Under the pieces are notes generated by a model that was not told where the DNA came from, made no database searches, and saw only the letters and a program-made list of their open reading frames with translations. Shown here one piece after another: positions 54,764-63,546 of a stretch of DNA of 64,000 bases. The position numbers and the translations under genes are program-made. This DNA is from Vibrio neptunius. GTDB taxonomy: Bacteria; Pseudomonadota; Gammaproteobacteria; Enterobacterales; Vibrionaceae. The stretch is from positions 930,001 to 994,000 of the forward strand of contig CP079860.1 of assembly GCA_019339365.1 (NCBI GenBank). The letters are read 5' to 3'. How positions within the stretch are numbered: position 1 is the stretch's first letter; each line of letters begins with the position of its first letter.

Positions 54764-56887
54764 ATGACAACTCCAACAAATTTTAAGCGCTCAACACTTG
54801 CTGTAGCGCTGCTTACCGCCTTTTCAGCCTCCGTTATGGCTGCGGATGAAGTCAGTCAAGAGACAACGGAACTAGAAACCATCACTGTGATGGGTAAAGC
54901 CTACCGTAATACGGCGACCAAAACATCGTTAGAACCGGAAGAAACACCTCAAAGCATCGCTATTGTTGAAGCAGAGCAGCTTGAACAGCGTGGTGTGACT
55001 TCCATCAATCAAGCACTGCGATACGTTCCTGGTGTCGCCACTGAGAACCGAGGTAGCTCGGTGACCATGTTTGATGATTTCACCCTCCGTGGTTTCCAGA
55101 CAAAAAACCTCAATTACTATGACGGCTTGTCATTACTTTATCTAACGGGTTGGAATTTACAGCCTCAGGTAGATCCAATTGCTCTCCAGCAAGTGGAGAT
55201 ATTTAAAGGCCCAACGTCGGTACTCTACGGCGCGATGCCTCCTGGCGGTATGGTCAACTTGATAGCCAAAACACCCCAACAGGAAGCTTCAACCACAGTA
55301 GATGTTGCTACCGGTTCAAGAAACCTGATGCGAGCATCGATAGATACGACAGGTCAAATTGGTGACAGTGATTTCTCCTATCGCTTAATTGCACTGGCAC
55401 GTAAACAAGACAGCCAAGTGGATAATGCCGAAGAAGAGCGTTACGTGTTGGCTCCAAGCTTGGATTGGCAGGCAACAGACAAAACCTTGATCAACGTTAA
55501 TGTTTATTATCAGAATGATCCTTCAATGGGGATTAACTCTTCTATGCCGCTTGAGGTATTGGAAAAGAGTGCTCCGTCGGTGTCGATGGGGGATGTGAGC
55601 TGGAGTCAGTTTGAGCGTGAAGTCTTAATGGTGGGTTACAAGATCAACCACGAATTCAATTCAAACTGGACGTTCCTACAAAATGCTCGCTTCACCGATG
55701 CCAGTTTGTATCAAGAGAACACCTACCATACAGCCGGCCTAAACGTTGATGGAACCCTGACACGAACGCCTTATTCGACAGACGAAGAGCTCAAAGGATT
55801 TGTGATGGATAACCAAGTGTCTGGCACGGTCGATATAGCGGGTATTGAAAACAACCTGCTATTTGGTATCGACTACCAGTCTATGGATGGCAACACGGTG
55901 TATTCTGATTACAGTGTTGCCGCGACCAGTGGATTCGGAAAGTTTGATCCGCTCAACCCAAACAACAATCTGTTGGATCGTGATGATCTAACCAAATCGA
56001 GTGAAGCTCGGGATGACAGTGACGCAAAGCAACTCGGCCTCTACTTCCAAGATCAGGTTCGTCTTGATCAACTGGTATTGATTGGTGGTGGTCGCTTCGA
56101 TCAGTACGAGTCAGAAAGCGTGTACTATTCGACAAAGTCTGATCACAATCATTTCACGTATCGTGTCGGCGCGCTGTATGAGTTAGAGAGTGGTCTGTCA
56201 CCGTTTGCAAGCTACGCGACCAGTTTTGAACCCGCACCAGGTGTGGACAAAAACAACAAGTCGTTTGACCCTGAAACGGGCGAGCAAGCGGAAGTCGGTG
56301 TGAAATACATGTCATCGGATATGTCTAAAACAGCAACGGCATCGTTTTTCCATATCACCAAGAAGAACATGTTAATGACGGATCCAAGCAACGTATATGG
56401 TCCTCGTATTCAAGTGGGAGAGGCGGTGTCTCAGGGGATAGAGTTGCAAGGTCGTTGGTATGCATCCGAGAGTCTGGATATTGCGGCATCCTATACCTAT
56501 CTTGATATGGAAATTACCCAAGATTCGGGCAATGACCTAGAAGGCACTACGCCAATTTATGTCCCAGAGCACAGTGCCAATCTCTGGGCAAACTACAAGG
56601 TGTCTACTGGCCTATTGACGGGGACTCGTATCAGTGGTGGTGCACGTTATGTGGGTGAAATGGAAAGGAATGCGACCAACACTCAGGGCAAAGTGCCATC
56701 GTACACCGCGGTAGATATGTCTGTTGGGTATGATTTAGGTCAGGCAAGTGAATCTCTTACCGGAGCAACGGCGAACGTAATTGTGAACAACGTTTTTGAT
56801 AAAGAATACTACGCCTGCTACGACAAATATAACTGCTGGTTTGGTGCAGAGCAGTCTATTGAAGTCAACGTTAAATACGAGTTTTGA
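54764..56887 (+). CDS. TonB-dependent siderophore receptor (ferrichrome/ferrioxamine type)
   Basis: 707 residues from ATG 54764 (GAGGG upstream). Signal peptide ending SASVMAA; a TonB box-like ELETITVMGKAYR; plug domain about 50-165 (TPQSIAIVEAEQLEQRGVTS, VEIFKGPTSVLYGAMPPGGM); then a 22-strand barrel ending VNVKYEF with the terminal Phe needed for assembly. CYDKYNCWFGAEQ near the end is the Cys-containing loop of FhuA/FoxA-type receptors. It imports a hydroxamate-type siderophore (inference). Iron control is likely but no clear Fur box is seen. A short piece of it is duplicated at 45.4 kb. Confidence 0.93.
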   Translation: MTTPTNFKRSTLAVALLTAFSASVMAADEVSQETTELETITVMGKAYRNTATKTSLEPEETPQSIAIVEAEQLEQRGVTSINQALRYVPGVATENRGSSVTMFDDFTLRGFQTKNLNYYDGLSLLYLTGWNLQPQVDPIALQQVEIFKGPTSVLYGAMPPGGMVNLIAKTPQQEASTTVDVATGSRNLMRASIDTTGQIGDSDFSYRLIALARKQDSQVDNAEEERYVLAPSLDWQATDKTLINVNVYYQNDPSMGINSSMPLEVLEKSAPSVSMGDVSWSQFEREVLMVGYKINHEFNSNWTFLQNARFTDASLYQENTYHTAGLNVDGTLTRTPYSTDEELKGFVMDNQVSGTVDIAGIENNLLFGIDYQSMDGNTVYSDYSVAATSGFGKFDPLNPNNNLLDRDDLTKSSEARDDSDAKQLGLYFQDQVRLDQLVLIGGGRFDQYESESVYYSTKSDHNHFTYRVGALYELESGLSPFASYATSFEPAPGVDKNNKSFDPETGEQAEVGVKYMSSDMSKTATASFFHITKKNMLMTDPSNVYGPRIQVGEAVSQGIELQGRWYASESLDIAASYTYLDMEITQDSGNDLEGTTPIYVPEHSANLWANYKVSTGLLTGTRISGGARYVGEMERNATNTQGKVPSYTAVDMSVGYDLGQASESLTGATANVIVNNVFDKEYYACYDKYNCWFGAEQSIEVNVKYEF

Positions 56888-56908
56888 TCGCTGTTTATCA
56901 AGAAAAAA

Positions 56909-56931
56909 GCCAGTCAGCTTAACTGACTGGC
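56909..56931. terminator. Stem-loop after receptor gene
   Basis: GCCAGTCAG-CTTAA-CTGACTGGC, 22 bp past the stop. The T-run is on the minus strand side, so termination on the plus strand is only likely. Confidence 0.6.
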
Positions 56932-57029
56932 ATTAGTCAGATTGCCTCACCTGTTAAAGCAAATTATCATCACCTGAACCTATCCCGTTCGCCACGTGAC
57001 ACGACACTACGAACATAGACCGCTAACGT

Positions 57030-59456
57030 ATGACGAGCTTTTCAATGAAAGATGCCACTATTACTCCACAGATACAGCAGGCACCGGAAGCGGTGAAAAC
57101 TGTTCTGAAACAGTTTAACAGCTACGACGAACCATGCTTGGTGTTACTGTATTGCGATGCCGAACAAGAGGTGGTGAATGCCGCCTTTAAACAAGTGCTT
57201 GAACAAAACCGTTGTGAAGCCTCCAACTGGATTAGTCTTGAGAAGCATCTTCGCTTTTGTCACCTGTTCTGCAATTACCAAAACGCTAATTTTTTTGCTT
57301 TTGATTTGACAGATATCCTGAGTCAGCAAGGTTATCAAGCCAAAGTATCGCTGTTTCGACATCATTGCCTCTGTCAGCCCGAAGATACCTACCGATGGAA
57401 CGTTACCCAATTGCTGGACCTGTTGGAAACAGACGATCTCGTTGCGATTAATGATTTTTGCGATACTCGCCATTGGCAAGGTATCAGTCAGTACATCGAC
57501 GCAGACCGAGAAGCCCGCGTTATCGCAGAAGAAGGGGAAGATGAGGCTGAAGTTCTCTCTCCTGATCCTCACGGTGAGGAAATCCCGGCGCCTTTGCAGC
57601 AGATATCTCCTTTCATCCTTCACCTCCCTCAGGGAGAAGCGCTGTGGCACTACGTGCTAACCGGAGAGTTTGATGCTCCGATGCCATTAGAAGAATGCCT
57701 GCTTGATCTAGATTCGGTCTTAGTGGTCTTACATGCCAAAAAACATAGTCCTAGCTTTTACCGCCACCTCCTTCGCACTTGTGATTATGATAGTGTGCCG
57801 CCACCACAGCATGAGATCTTAGCGTGTTTGAGTGATGCATTAAGACCGCTGTACCAAGTGTTGTTAGCCGAACTGCATGACCAGCATCATCAAGACTGCT
57901 TTTTACGTGTATTGGATATTTTCTTCCACCTATTCGACCAGCAAGACTTGCCAAATGTCTGGCGGGAGATCCTGACTAAAGACGAAGAGACGGCGTGTCT
58001 CAGTGCTTTAGAATTTGAGCGTAGATACACCCAACCAAGTGAGGCTCTAGATAATGCGATCTGCCCGAGGGCCAAAAGGAACATTGATCACATCATTGAT
58101 TCACTGGATCATTTCTATACGTGTGATCACGACGAATATCAAGAGATAGAGCGCGTATTTGGCTCAAATCGTCATGCATTTGACCACCAGCAGTGGCAGC
58201 GCGACGAGGAAGAACAGCAAACAAGATGTCGTTTAATCGGCGCGATTTTACTTAATTTGAATCACGATGTAGAGCTGTTTGATGGTGATACCGATGCGCT
58301 ACTTAAATGGGTCAGTGATGGCCTGCATCAGGATGTTTATAGTGAGATTAAGCGTCATTGTGGTCGCCAACCGGAGCATTTGCAAGCATGGCTAATCAAC
58401 GAAAGCAATAATGGGTTTACTGCGCTTGTTGAGGAGCTGAGCTCAATACTTAAGCACGAGATGGATAGAGATGCTAAATCTGAACTCGGCGTTATCCAGC
58501 CGAAATATGATATTTTCTCGTCAATCGCTCCATTCCGTCTCATGCTAGCGACCTGTTACTGGCTCTATAAGGCCAATCAGGATTCGTTTGCCAAACGCGT
58601 CATTCTACTGAGTATGGAGTTAGCGCCACAGGCGACTATCGAGAGTATGTCTCGCCTTTATCGAAACGGTTTCCAAGGGTTTGCCTTACCCGAACTACGG
58701 CGTACTTTCCTTACGACTTTACATGAGATGGGGGTACCTGATGCTGACCTTAGTGCCTTTCACATCAGTATCGCCGTCCAATATGATGAAAGCGAGTTGG
58801 AGGCCTTGGTCCACCGCTATGTGGAATGCGACCACAGTGAGCGAAATCGATGGAACTTGGCGATCAATAAGCTTGGCTCCTATGAGCGTGATTACTTCTA
58901 CCTTAACGTCCATCGCTTACACTCGGAGATCAGCACGCCATTACGTGATTTTCGCCCAACGGTTGTCCGTGAGCTCATGTCTGTTGTGGTCAAAGACGGA
59001 CATGATGTTGATGTCCACACCCTTGCTGATGCCGCGCTTCGCTTCTTAGATGGTGAGTTGAGCTTTCGTTGCTACCAGCGCCTCACTCATGAGTACGTGG
59101 ATGTTGAACAGTTTGATCTTCCACCGTACTGCTACAGAAAAAACGCGCCTAAGATTTTGCCGCAGATCCTTGTAGACCCCGACCTCACCAGCCAGCTACG
59201 TTGGATACAATTGTTCTGCTGTCAGTCCACGGCCCTAAAATTCATTGGGTTGACGTTTTTCCGTCGTCACTCAACACACAACAACCCGTTGCAAACCCAA
59301 CTGCTAGAACAGGTGTTCTTTGAGCAGCTTTTGCATGAAGATGCCTTATCATTTTCCGATCGCCAAACGATCGAACTTGACGATTTGACGCCCGAGTGGC
59401 TCGAATATTGGCATCAATATCAGCGACAAATGGCCCGCAAAATCAAACGCCTATAA
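57030..59456 (+). CDS. Large unrecognised protein, first gene of a two-gene unit
   Basis: 808 residues; no family recognised. The N-terminal 130 residues alternate strand and helix (EPCLVLLYCDAEQEVVNAAF ... ANFFAFDLTDI) and are rich in Cys and His. An acidic linker (about 160-190: EEGEDEAEVLSPDPHGEE) follows. The rest is helical with TPR/HEAT-like spacing (APFRLMLATCYWLYKANQDS, SFAKRVILLSMELAPQATIE). No membrane segment or signal. ATG 57030 has a weak Shine-Dalgarno; ATG 57045 is an alternative. The next gene follows 21 bp after the stop. If that gene is an immunity-type protein (see there), this one could be its toxin, but I cannot show a catalytic motif. Confidence 0.65.
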   Translation: MTSFSMKDATITPQIQQAPEAVKTVLKQFNSYDEPCLVLLYCDAEQEVVNAAFKQVLEQNRCEASNWISLEKHLRFCHLFCNYQNANFFAFDLTDILSQQGYQAKVSLFRHHCLCQPEDTYRWNVTQLLDLLETDDLVAINDFCDTRHWQGISQYIDADREARVIAEEGEDEAEVLSPDPHGEEIPAPLQQISPFILHLPQGEALWHYVLTGEFDAPMPLEECLLDLDSVLVVLHAKKHSPSFYRHLLRTCDYDSVPPPQHEILACLSDALRPLYQVLLAELHDQHHQDCFLRVLDIFFHLFDQQDLPNVWREILTKDEETACLSALEFERRYTQPSEALDNAICPRAKRNIDHIIDSLDHFYTCDHDEYQEIERVFGSNRHAFDHQQWQRDEEEQQTRCRLIGAILLNLNHDVELFDGDTDALLKWVSDGLHQDVYSEIKRHCGRQPEHLQAWLINESNNGFTALVEELSSILKHEMDRDAKSELGVIQPKYDIFSSIAPFRLMLATCYWLYKANQDSFAKRVILLSMELAPQATIESMSRLYRNGFQGFALPELRRTFLTTLHEMGVPDADLSAFHISIAVQYDESELEALVHRYVECDHSERNRWNLAINKLGSYERDYFYLNVHRLHSEISTPLRDFRPTVVRELMSVVVKDGHDVDVHTLADAALRFLDGELSFRCYQRLTHEYVDVEQFDLPPYCYRKNAPKILPQILVDPDLTSQLRWIQLFCCQSTALKFIGLTFFRRHSTHNNPLQTQLLEQVFFEQLLHEDALSFSDRQTIELDDLTPEWLEYWHQYQRQMARKIKRL

Positions 59457-59477
59457 CCCCTACAGGAGGAAATGACC

Positions 59478-60191
59478 ATGATAGATATGCAGGGCATTTT
59501 GAGTGAGTATCTGCCACTTCAACTGATCCATGTTGGTGATGTGTATGCCGACAAAGACGGTGACCCCGATGCGTGGTTAAATGAGTATGACTTCACCTGG
59601 CAGCCGATTAGTGACAACCGCTCACATCCACATCTCTTTCTTGGTGAAGAAGTGGTGTGTTTTGAGCCTGAAAGTGACCAAGATAAAGCTGAAAATCTAA
59701 ACCGACGCACAGGTGGTCAGCCCCTTCGGATGCCCAAAATTTCAACCTGTTCTGGTCAATACACGTTATTGTTGGACAATGAACTCGCCGCCGAGCTCGA
59801 GTTTTCTGACAAACTAGGCATTACGTTTTCAGCAGCCGAGGTGCGTGATGCAGCGGGCCACTTGCACACTGATTTCACGGCGCTATCATTCCATAAGGTA
59901 TTGTTTCACCATCGTTTTGAAACTCGTTTTCGCCACATACCAAGCGCACAGCGCTTATTGGTGTGTATTGAGCTCAATCAGTCGTCATCGACGTTTTTGA
60001 TCCACCAATCCTTACTTGAACGCTGGCAACAAAAAGGCGTTGAAGAAGTGAACTATGATATTGCTCCTGAACATCAAAGCCTGAAAAAGCTGATGGAGAA
60101 AGACCATTATTGGGGCTATTGCACGCGTTGGTTTACCAACCTAGACGATTTCCAACAAAATCGTCATGGACATATTGATGATCAGGTTTAG
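59478..60191 (+). CDS. Imm11/DUF1629-like protein, second gene of the unit
   Basis: 237 residues from ATG 59478 with AGGAGG eight bases upstream; an ATG six bases earlier is too close. Mixed sheet/helix. TLLLDNELAAELEFSDKLGI, ITFSAAEVRDAAGH and LLVCIELNQSSSTFLIHQSL, then LERWQQKGVEEVNYD, resemble the Imm11 pattern of polymorphic-toxin immunity proteins; the similarity is partial. Cytoplasmic. Co-transcribed with the 808-residue gene. If right, this is a toxin-immunity or defence pair; if not, both are unknown. Confidence 0.55.
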   Translation: MIDMQGILSEYLPLQLIHVGDVYADKDGDPDAWLNEYDFTWQPISDNRSHPHLFLGEEVVCFEPESDQDKAENLNRRTGGQPLRMPKISTCSGQYTLLLDNELAAELEFSDKLGITFSAAEVRDAAGHLHTDFTALSFHKVLFHHRFETRFRHIPSAQRLLVCIELNQSSSTFLIHQSLLERWQQKGVEEVNYDIAPEHQSLKKLMEKDHYWGYCTRWFTNLDDFQQNRHGHIDDQV

Positions 60192-60477
60192 GAAAAGCGT
60201 GCGTATGGTGGTTATTGGGCTATCTCAAAGTCGGGATCCTGCTCCAATTAGAAGGCTAAAAGCAGAGACTTATCACTGATTGATCAGGCTCCTAAAGTGG
60301 TTTTGCTACTAATTAACACGTAAGTTTTTTATTTAACAACTACTAAGACTCGATTTTTTCTGTGATTGATGATGTCGATTAGGCGATGTACATCGACTCT
60401 GGTCACCACGAATGTATCAGATAGGGTGAGGCAGCGGCGTTGGTAGTGCGCTGCTCACCTTAACAGGGCTACATCGT
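60192..60477. other. 286-bp gap
   Basis: Convergent region after the gene pair and before the minus-strand operon. No clear terminator, repeat or small gene seen. Confidence 0.5.
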
Positions 60478-60684
60478 CTATGGCTGAACGATTCGATCTA
60501 TGGTTACCGTCACTTTAGGCGCAATGATCAACACCATGGTAGGCACTAAAATCATTGTTATTGCAAGAGTTTGCAACCATAAGGGCAATTGAATATCTAA
60601 GGTTGAAAGTGTAAATATCACCAGTGTGACAATCGGATAAATACACACCCAAGTTAACAAGATCCTCAATAACTTTTTCTTCAT
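60478..60684 (-). CDS. Small two-helix membrane protein (DUF2798-like)
   Basis: 68 residues: KKKLLRILLTWVCIYPIVTL and LPLWLQTLAITMILVPTMVL membrane helices. Overlaps the MarR gene by 4 bp (ATGA), so it is the last gene of the ABM-MarR operon. Function unknown; similar small proteins accompany MarR regulators. Confidence 0.75.
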   Translation of the reverse strand: MKKKLLRILLTWVCIYPIVTLVIFTLSTLDIQLPLWLQTLAITMILVPTMVLIIAPKVTVTIDRIVQP

Positions 60685-61118
60685 CGTGGGACCATTAATT
60701 TGTTGATTTCATTGAAATAGCCAGGAAGAATTTCCGATAAGCAGGTCCCCCCTTTTTTGGTTAGTGCTATCTTCTTAGCTCTTTTATCGGTTGGATCGCT
60801 ACTTGAAGTGAGTAAGCCATCGTCAATCAACTTTTTTAATGCTCTTGTCAGTACAGGCTTGGAAACATCTAAGCGTGATGCTATTTCATGCGCATAGAGG
60901 CTCGTTCTGTCGGGTTCGCGATCGATTACAATCAGTATTAAAAACTTCAGCTGCGAAAGATCATGGGAAGAAAAATAAGTTTCTAGATTTCTCACTAGAA
61001 GGCTTGCTTGTCGCATGATGCTAAGCGCTTCAGCGATGGAGTTCTTCTCGTTGCTAGTTAAATCACTGGTGTATTTATCAAGCATGGCTTTGGTTGGAAG
61101 TTCCTTTAGAAAAAACAT
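60681..61118 (-). CDS. MarR-family transcriptional regulator
   Basis: 145 residues. Winged helix TSLYAHEIASRLDVSKPVLT, then RALKKLIDDGLLTSSSDPTD, then KRAKKIALTKKG. It overlaps the ABM gene by 13 bp and the small membrane protein by 4 bp. Usually a repressor of its own operon, relieved by phenolic or oxidative ligands (family knowledge). The start ATG 61118 has AAGGTAAGG upstream. Confidence 0.92.
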   Translation of the reverse strand: MFFLKELPTKAMLDKYTSDLTSNEKNSIAEALSIMRQASLLVRNLETYFSSHDLSQLKFLILIVIDREPDRTSLYAHEIASRLDVSKPVLTRALKKLIDDGLLTSSSDPTDKRAKKIALTKKGGTCLSEILPGYFNEINKLMVPR

Positions 61119-61417
61119 ACCTTACCTTTAGGCGAGTTTAACAAGTTTAGTGATTTCAGGGGGGTCGCTAACCAATCACCGTAGGCCTTAAAAACCGCTT
61201 TTGTATAGTCCATGTCATGGTGAAGTTGCAACGCACTGTCATCCCTCCACTCCTCATACAAACATAAACTGCCCGCTTTATCCTCATGGAGCGTGAACTC
61301 TAAGCAGCCAGGTTCATTTCGAGTCTGCGATATAATGTCTTTAATCGCTTGCTTTGATACCTCAAAGTACTCGGGCTTTGGTGTGATCTTGGCGAAGATA
61401 AACGTATGTTCATTCAT
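61106..61417 (-). CDS. Antibiotic biosynthesis monooxygenase (ABM) family protein
   Basis: 103 residues from ATG 61417 (AGGA eight bases upstream). HTFIFAKITPKPEYFEVSKQ, QTRNEPGCLEFTLHEDKAGS and LYEEWRDDSALQLHHDMDYT are the ABM ferredoxin-like fold, as in quinol monooxygenase YgiN. First gene of the operon with MarR; a quinone or electrophile response is likely. Confidence 0.9.
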   Translation of the reverse strand: MNEHTFIFAKITPKPEYFEVSKQAIKDIISQTRNEPGCLEFTLHEDKAGSLCLYEEWRDDSALQLHHDMDYTKAVFKAYGDWLATPLKSLNLLNSPKGKVCFF

Positions 61418-61604
61418 CAATAATTTCCTCATTAGCTATTTAGTTAGCATGATAACTATATGGCTAATCAGGTCGCTTGACAAGATCGATACAAGAATTA
61501 AATAGGATTTATTACGCTTGGCATGTTTAACTTATGGTTGAACATTGCGGCGTTGGGGCGAGTTTCTCTAATCCACTTTTGAGTCACAGTCGGTGGCGCT
61601 AGCA

Positions 61605-61636
61605 TAAAAAATGCCCCGTGTGTAAACACGGGGCAT
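61605..61636 (-). terminator. Terminator of the symporter gene
   Basis: ATGCCCCGTGT-GTAA-ACACGGGGCAT with T6 on the minus strand, 27 bp after the symporter stop. Confidence 0.95.
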
Positions 61637-61662
61637 GGATTTAAGTGAGGGGAATAAGCAAA

Positions 61663-62967
61663 TTAAGCGTTGGCTTTTTTCAGATGCACTTTTTCTTCTT
61701 GCTCACCCGCCATTGGGTCGTTGAAGCGCGACTCATCCAGAGCACCCTCCGACTTAGCGACGATAACCGTCACTGCGCTGTCACCTGTGATGTTCACAGC
61801 AGTACGGATCATGTCTAATAGGCGGTCAACACCCATGATCAGAGCGATACCTTCGAGTGGTAGACCAACTTGGTTAAGCACCATCGCGAGCATCACTAGG
61901 CCGACACCCGGCACACCTGCTGTACCGATAGAAGCTAGCGTTGCCGTTAAGATCACCATCAGGTAATCACCCATGGTTAGGTCAATGTTGAACGCTTGAG
62001 CAATAAAGGCAGTCGCGACACCTTGCATGATGGCCGTACCATCCATGTTCACAGTCGCGCCGAGTGGCACAGTGAACGAAGAAATACGGTTATCAACACC
62101 CATGCGATTCTTAACCGTTTCCATCGTGACAGGAATTGTCGCGTTAGAAGATGCGGTTGAGAAGGCAAACATGATGGCGTCTTCCATCTTCTTCAAGAAG
62201 GTGATTGGGTTAAGACCTGTAAAGCCTTTCAGCATCAGGCTGTAGGTGACCAGGCCATGAATCACGAGCGTACCTGCTAGAACTAGGAAGTACTCCGCTA
62301 AGTTGAGAATGGCACTCAGACCTAGACCTGTGAACAGCTTCGCCATCAGGAAGAATACACCGTAAGGGGCTAGGTTCATGAGTAGCGCAACCAGCTTCAT
62401 GATCACTTCGTTAAGGTCAGCAAAGACGGCGGCAATACGCTCACCCGGTTTGCCCGCAGCACTGATCGCGATACCAAACAGTACAGCAAATACGATGACC
62501 TGAAGGGTTTTTCCTTCCGCCATTGCGCTGATCGGGTTGGTTGGGAACATGCCGATAATGACTTGGCCCAGAGACGGTGCTTCTGCGGATTGGAATGAAC
62601 TCGCTGCGGTTAGATCGGCACCAGCACCGGGCTGAAATAGGTGACCCATAGTCAGCGCCAACGTAATCGCAATCGCGGTCGTAGTAATATAGAAGGCGAG
62701 TGTTTTACCACCCATGCGACCTAGGGTAGATAGGTCTTTCAGTGAGCTTGTACCACAAACCAGTGAAACAAACACCAGTGGGACAACAAGCATTTTTAAG
62801 CTGGCAACGAAAATCTGGCCACCAACTTCAAACAATCCATTGACGATGTATGTGTCGACAAATCCGTTGTCGGCAAAAAGGCTGCGAATCGCAAAACCTG
62901 TCAAGATACCCGCAACCATACCAATAATTACTCGGCTGGTTAACGACATTGGTTTCTTGGTATTCAT
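61663..62967 (-). CDS. Dicarboxylate/amino acid:cation symporter (DAACS family)
   Basis: 434 residues from ATG 62967 (AAGGAGTG upstream; a GTG nine bases earlier is not used). Eight membrane segments plus re-entrant loops: FSTASSNATIPVTMETVKNR (Ser-rich HP1), TVNMDGTAIMQGVATAF (NMDGT) and GIGTAGVPGVG-like SIGTAGVPGVGLVMLAM (HP2). It imports glutamate/aspartate or C4-dicarboxylates with Na+ or H+. A CRP site upstream (63076-63091) suggests carbon-source control. Confidence 0.94.
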   Translation of the reverse strand: MNTKKPMSLTSRVIIGMVAGILTGFAIRSLFADNGFVDTYIVNGLFEVGGQIFVASLKMLVVPLVFVSLVCGTSSLKDLSTLGRMGGKTLAFYITTTAIAITLALTMGHLFQPGAGADLTAASSFQSAEAPSLGQVIIGMFPTNPISAMAEGKTLQVIVFAVLFGIAISAAGKPGERIAAVFADLNEVIMKLVALLMNLAPYGVFFLMAKLFTGLGLSAILNLAEYFLVLAGTLVIHGLVTYSLMLKGFTGLNPITFLKKMEDAIMFAFSTASSNATIPVTMETVKNRMGVDNRISSFTVPLGATVNMDGTAIMQGVATAFIAQAFNIDLTMGDYLMVILTATLASIGTAGVPGVGLVMLAMVLNQVGLPLEGIALIMGVDRLLDMIRTAVNITGDSAVTVIVAKSEGALDESRFNDPMAGEQEEKVHLKKANA

Positions 62968-63075
62968 AGTGAACACTCCTTATAGTTATGCACCTTGAGT
63001 TCACTTCAAGGCGAGCAGGAGGTTATCAGTCGAATCGAAAAATACGAACGTAAAATGCGTTGTCAGATTTGTAGA

Positions 63076-63091
63076 TGTGATCTTTATCACT
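63076..63091. promoter_or_regulatory. CRP-like site upstream of the symporter
   Basis: TGTGATCTTTATCACT agrees with TGTGA-N6-TCACA at nine of ten positions, about 110 bp upstream of the symporter ATG. The rest of 62968-63546 (579 bp, divergent with the next gene) holds no other gene that I can support. Confidence 0.7.
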
Positions 63092-63546
63092 AGAGAGCGC
63101 TAGTTGTTAACATTTTGATAACAATATTAATTACATGTCTTGCCTGAGTGTTTTCAGATTTCACATCTTAGCCCGTTGGTGTTAAAAAAAACGTCATTCT
63201 CATTACATGCGATATTGGGTGCATATCAAGATCAGATAATTTATTGCGTGCATAGATAATCAATAGTTATGCACTTTTAAGTTTGCCTCATTGAGCGCTA
63301 GCGAGTCTTTTTCTTCGATATGACGTAAGCTCCTCTTTCGTCATCACGGGTTTCTCGTGCGCTGAGCGTGTAACGAAGATTTATCGTTTAAATTGTTACC
63401 TTTAAAATGATGCTGACTGCATATTCAACATGTTTCTCGCGGCTTTAACCGTGAATTTAGCCTATAACACCAATTTACCTAGTAATGTTCCCCTTAGCAT
63501 AGAAGCTCGGCGTCAGAGACTACACCAAAATAAAGGAATAATTACA

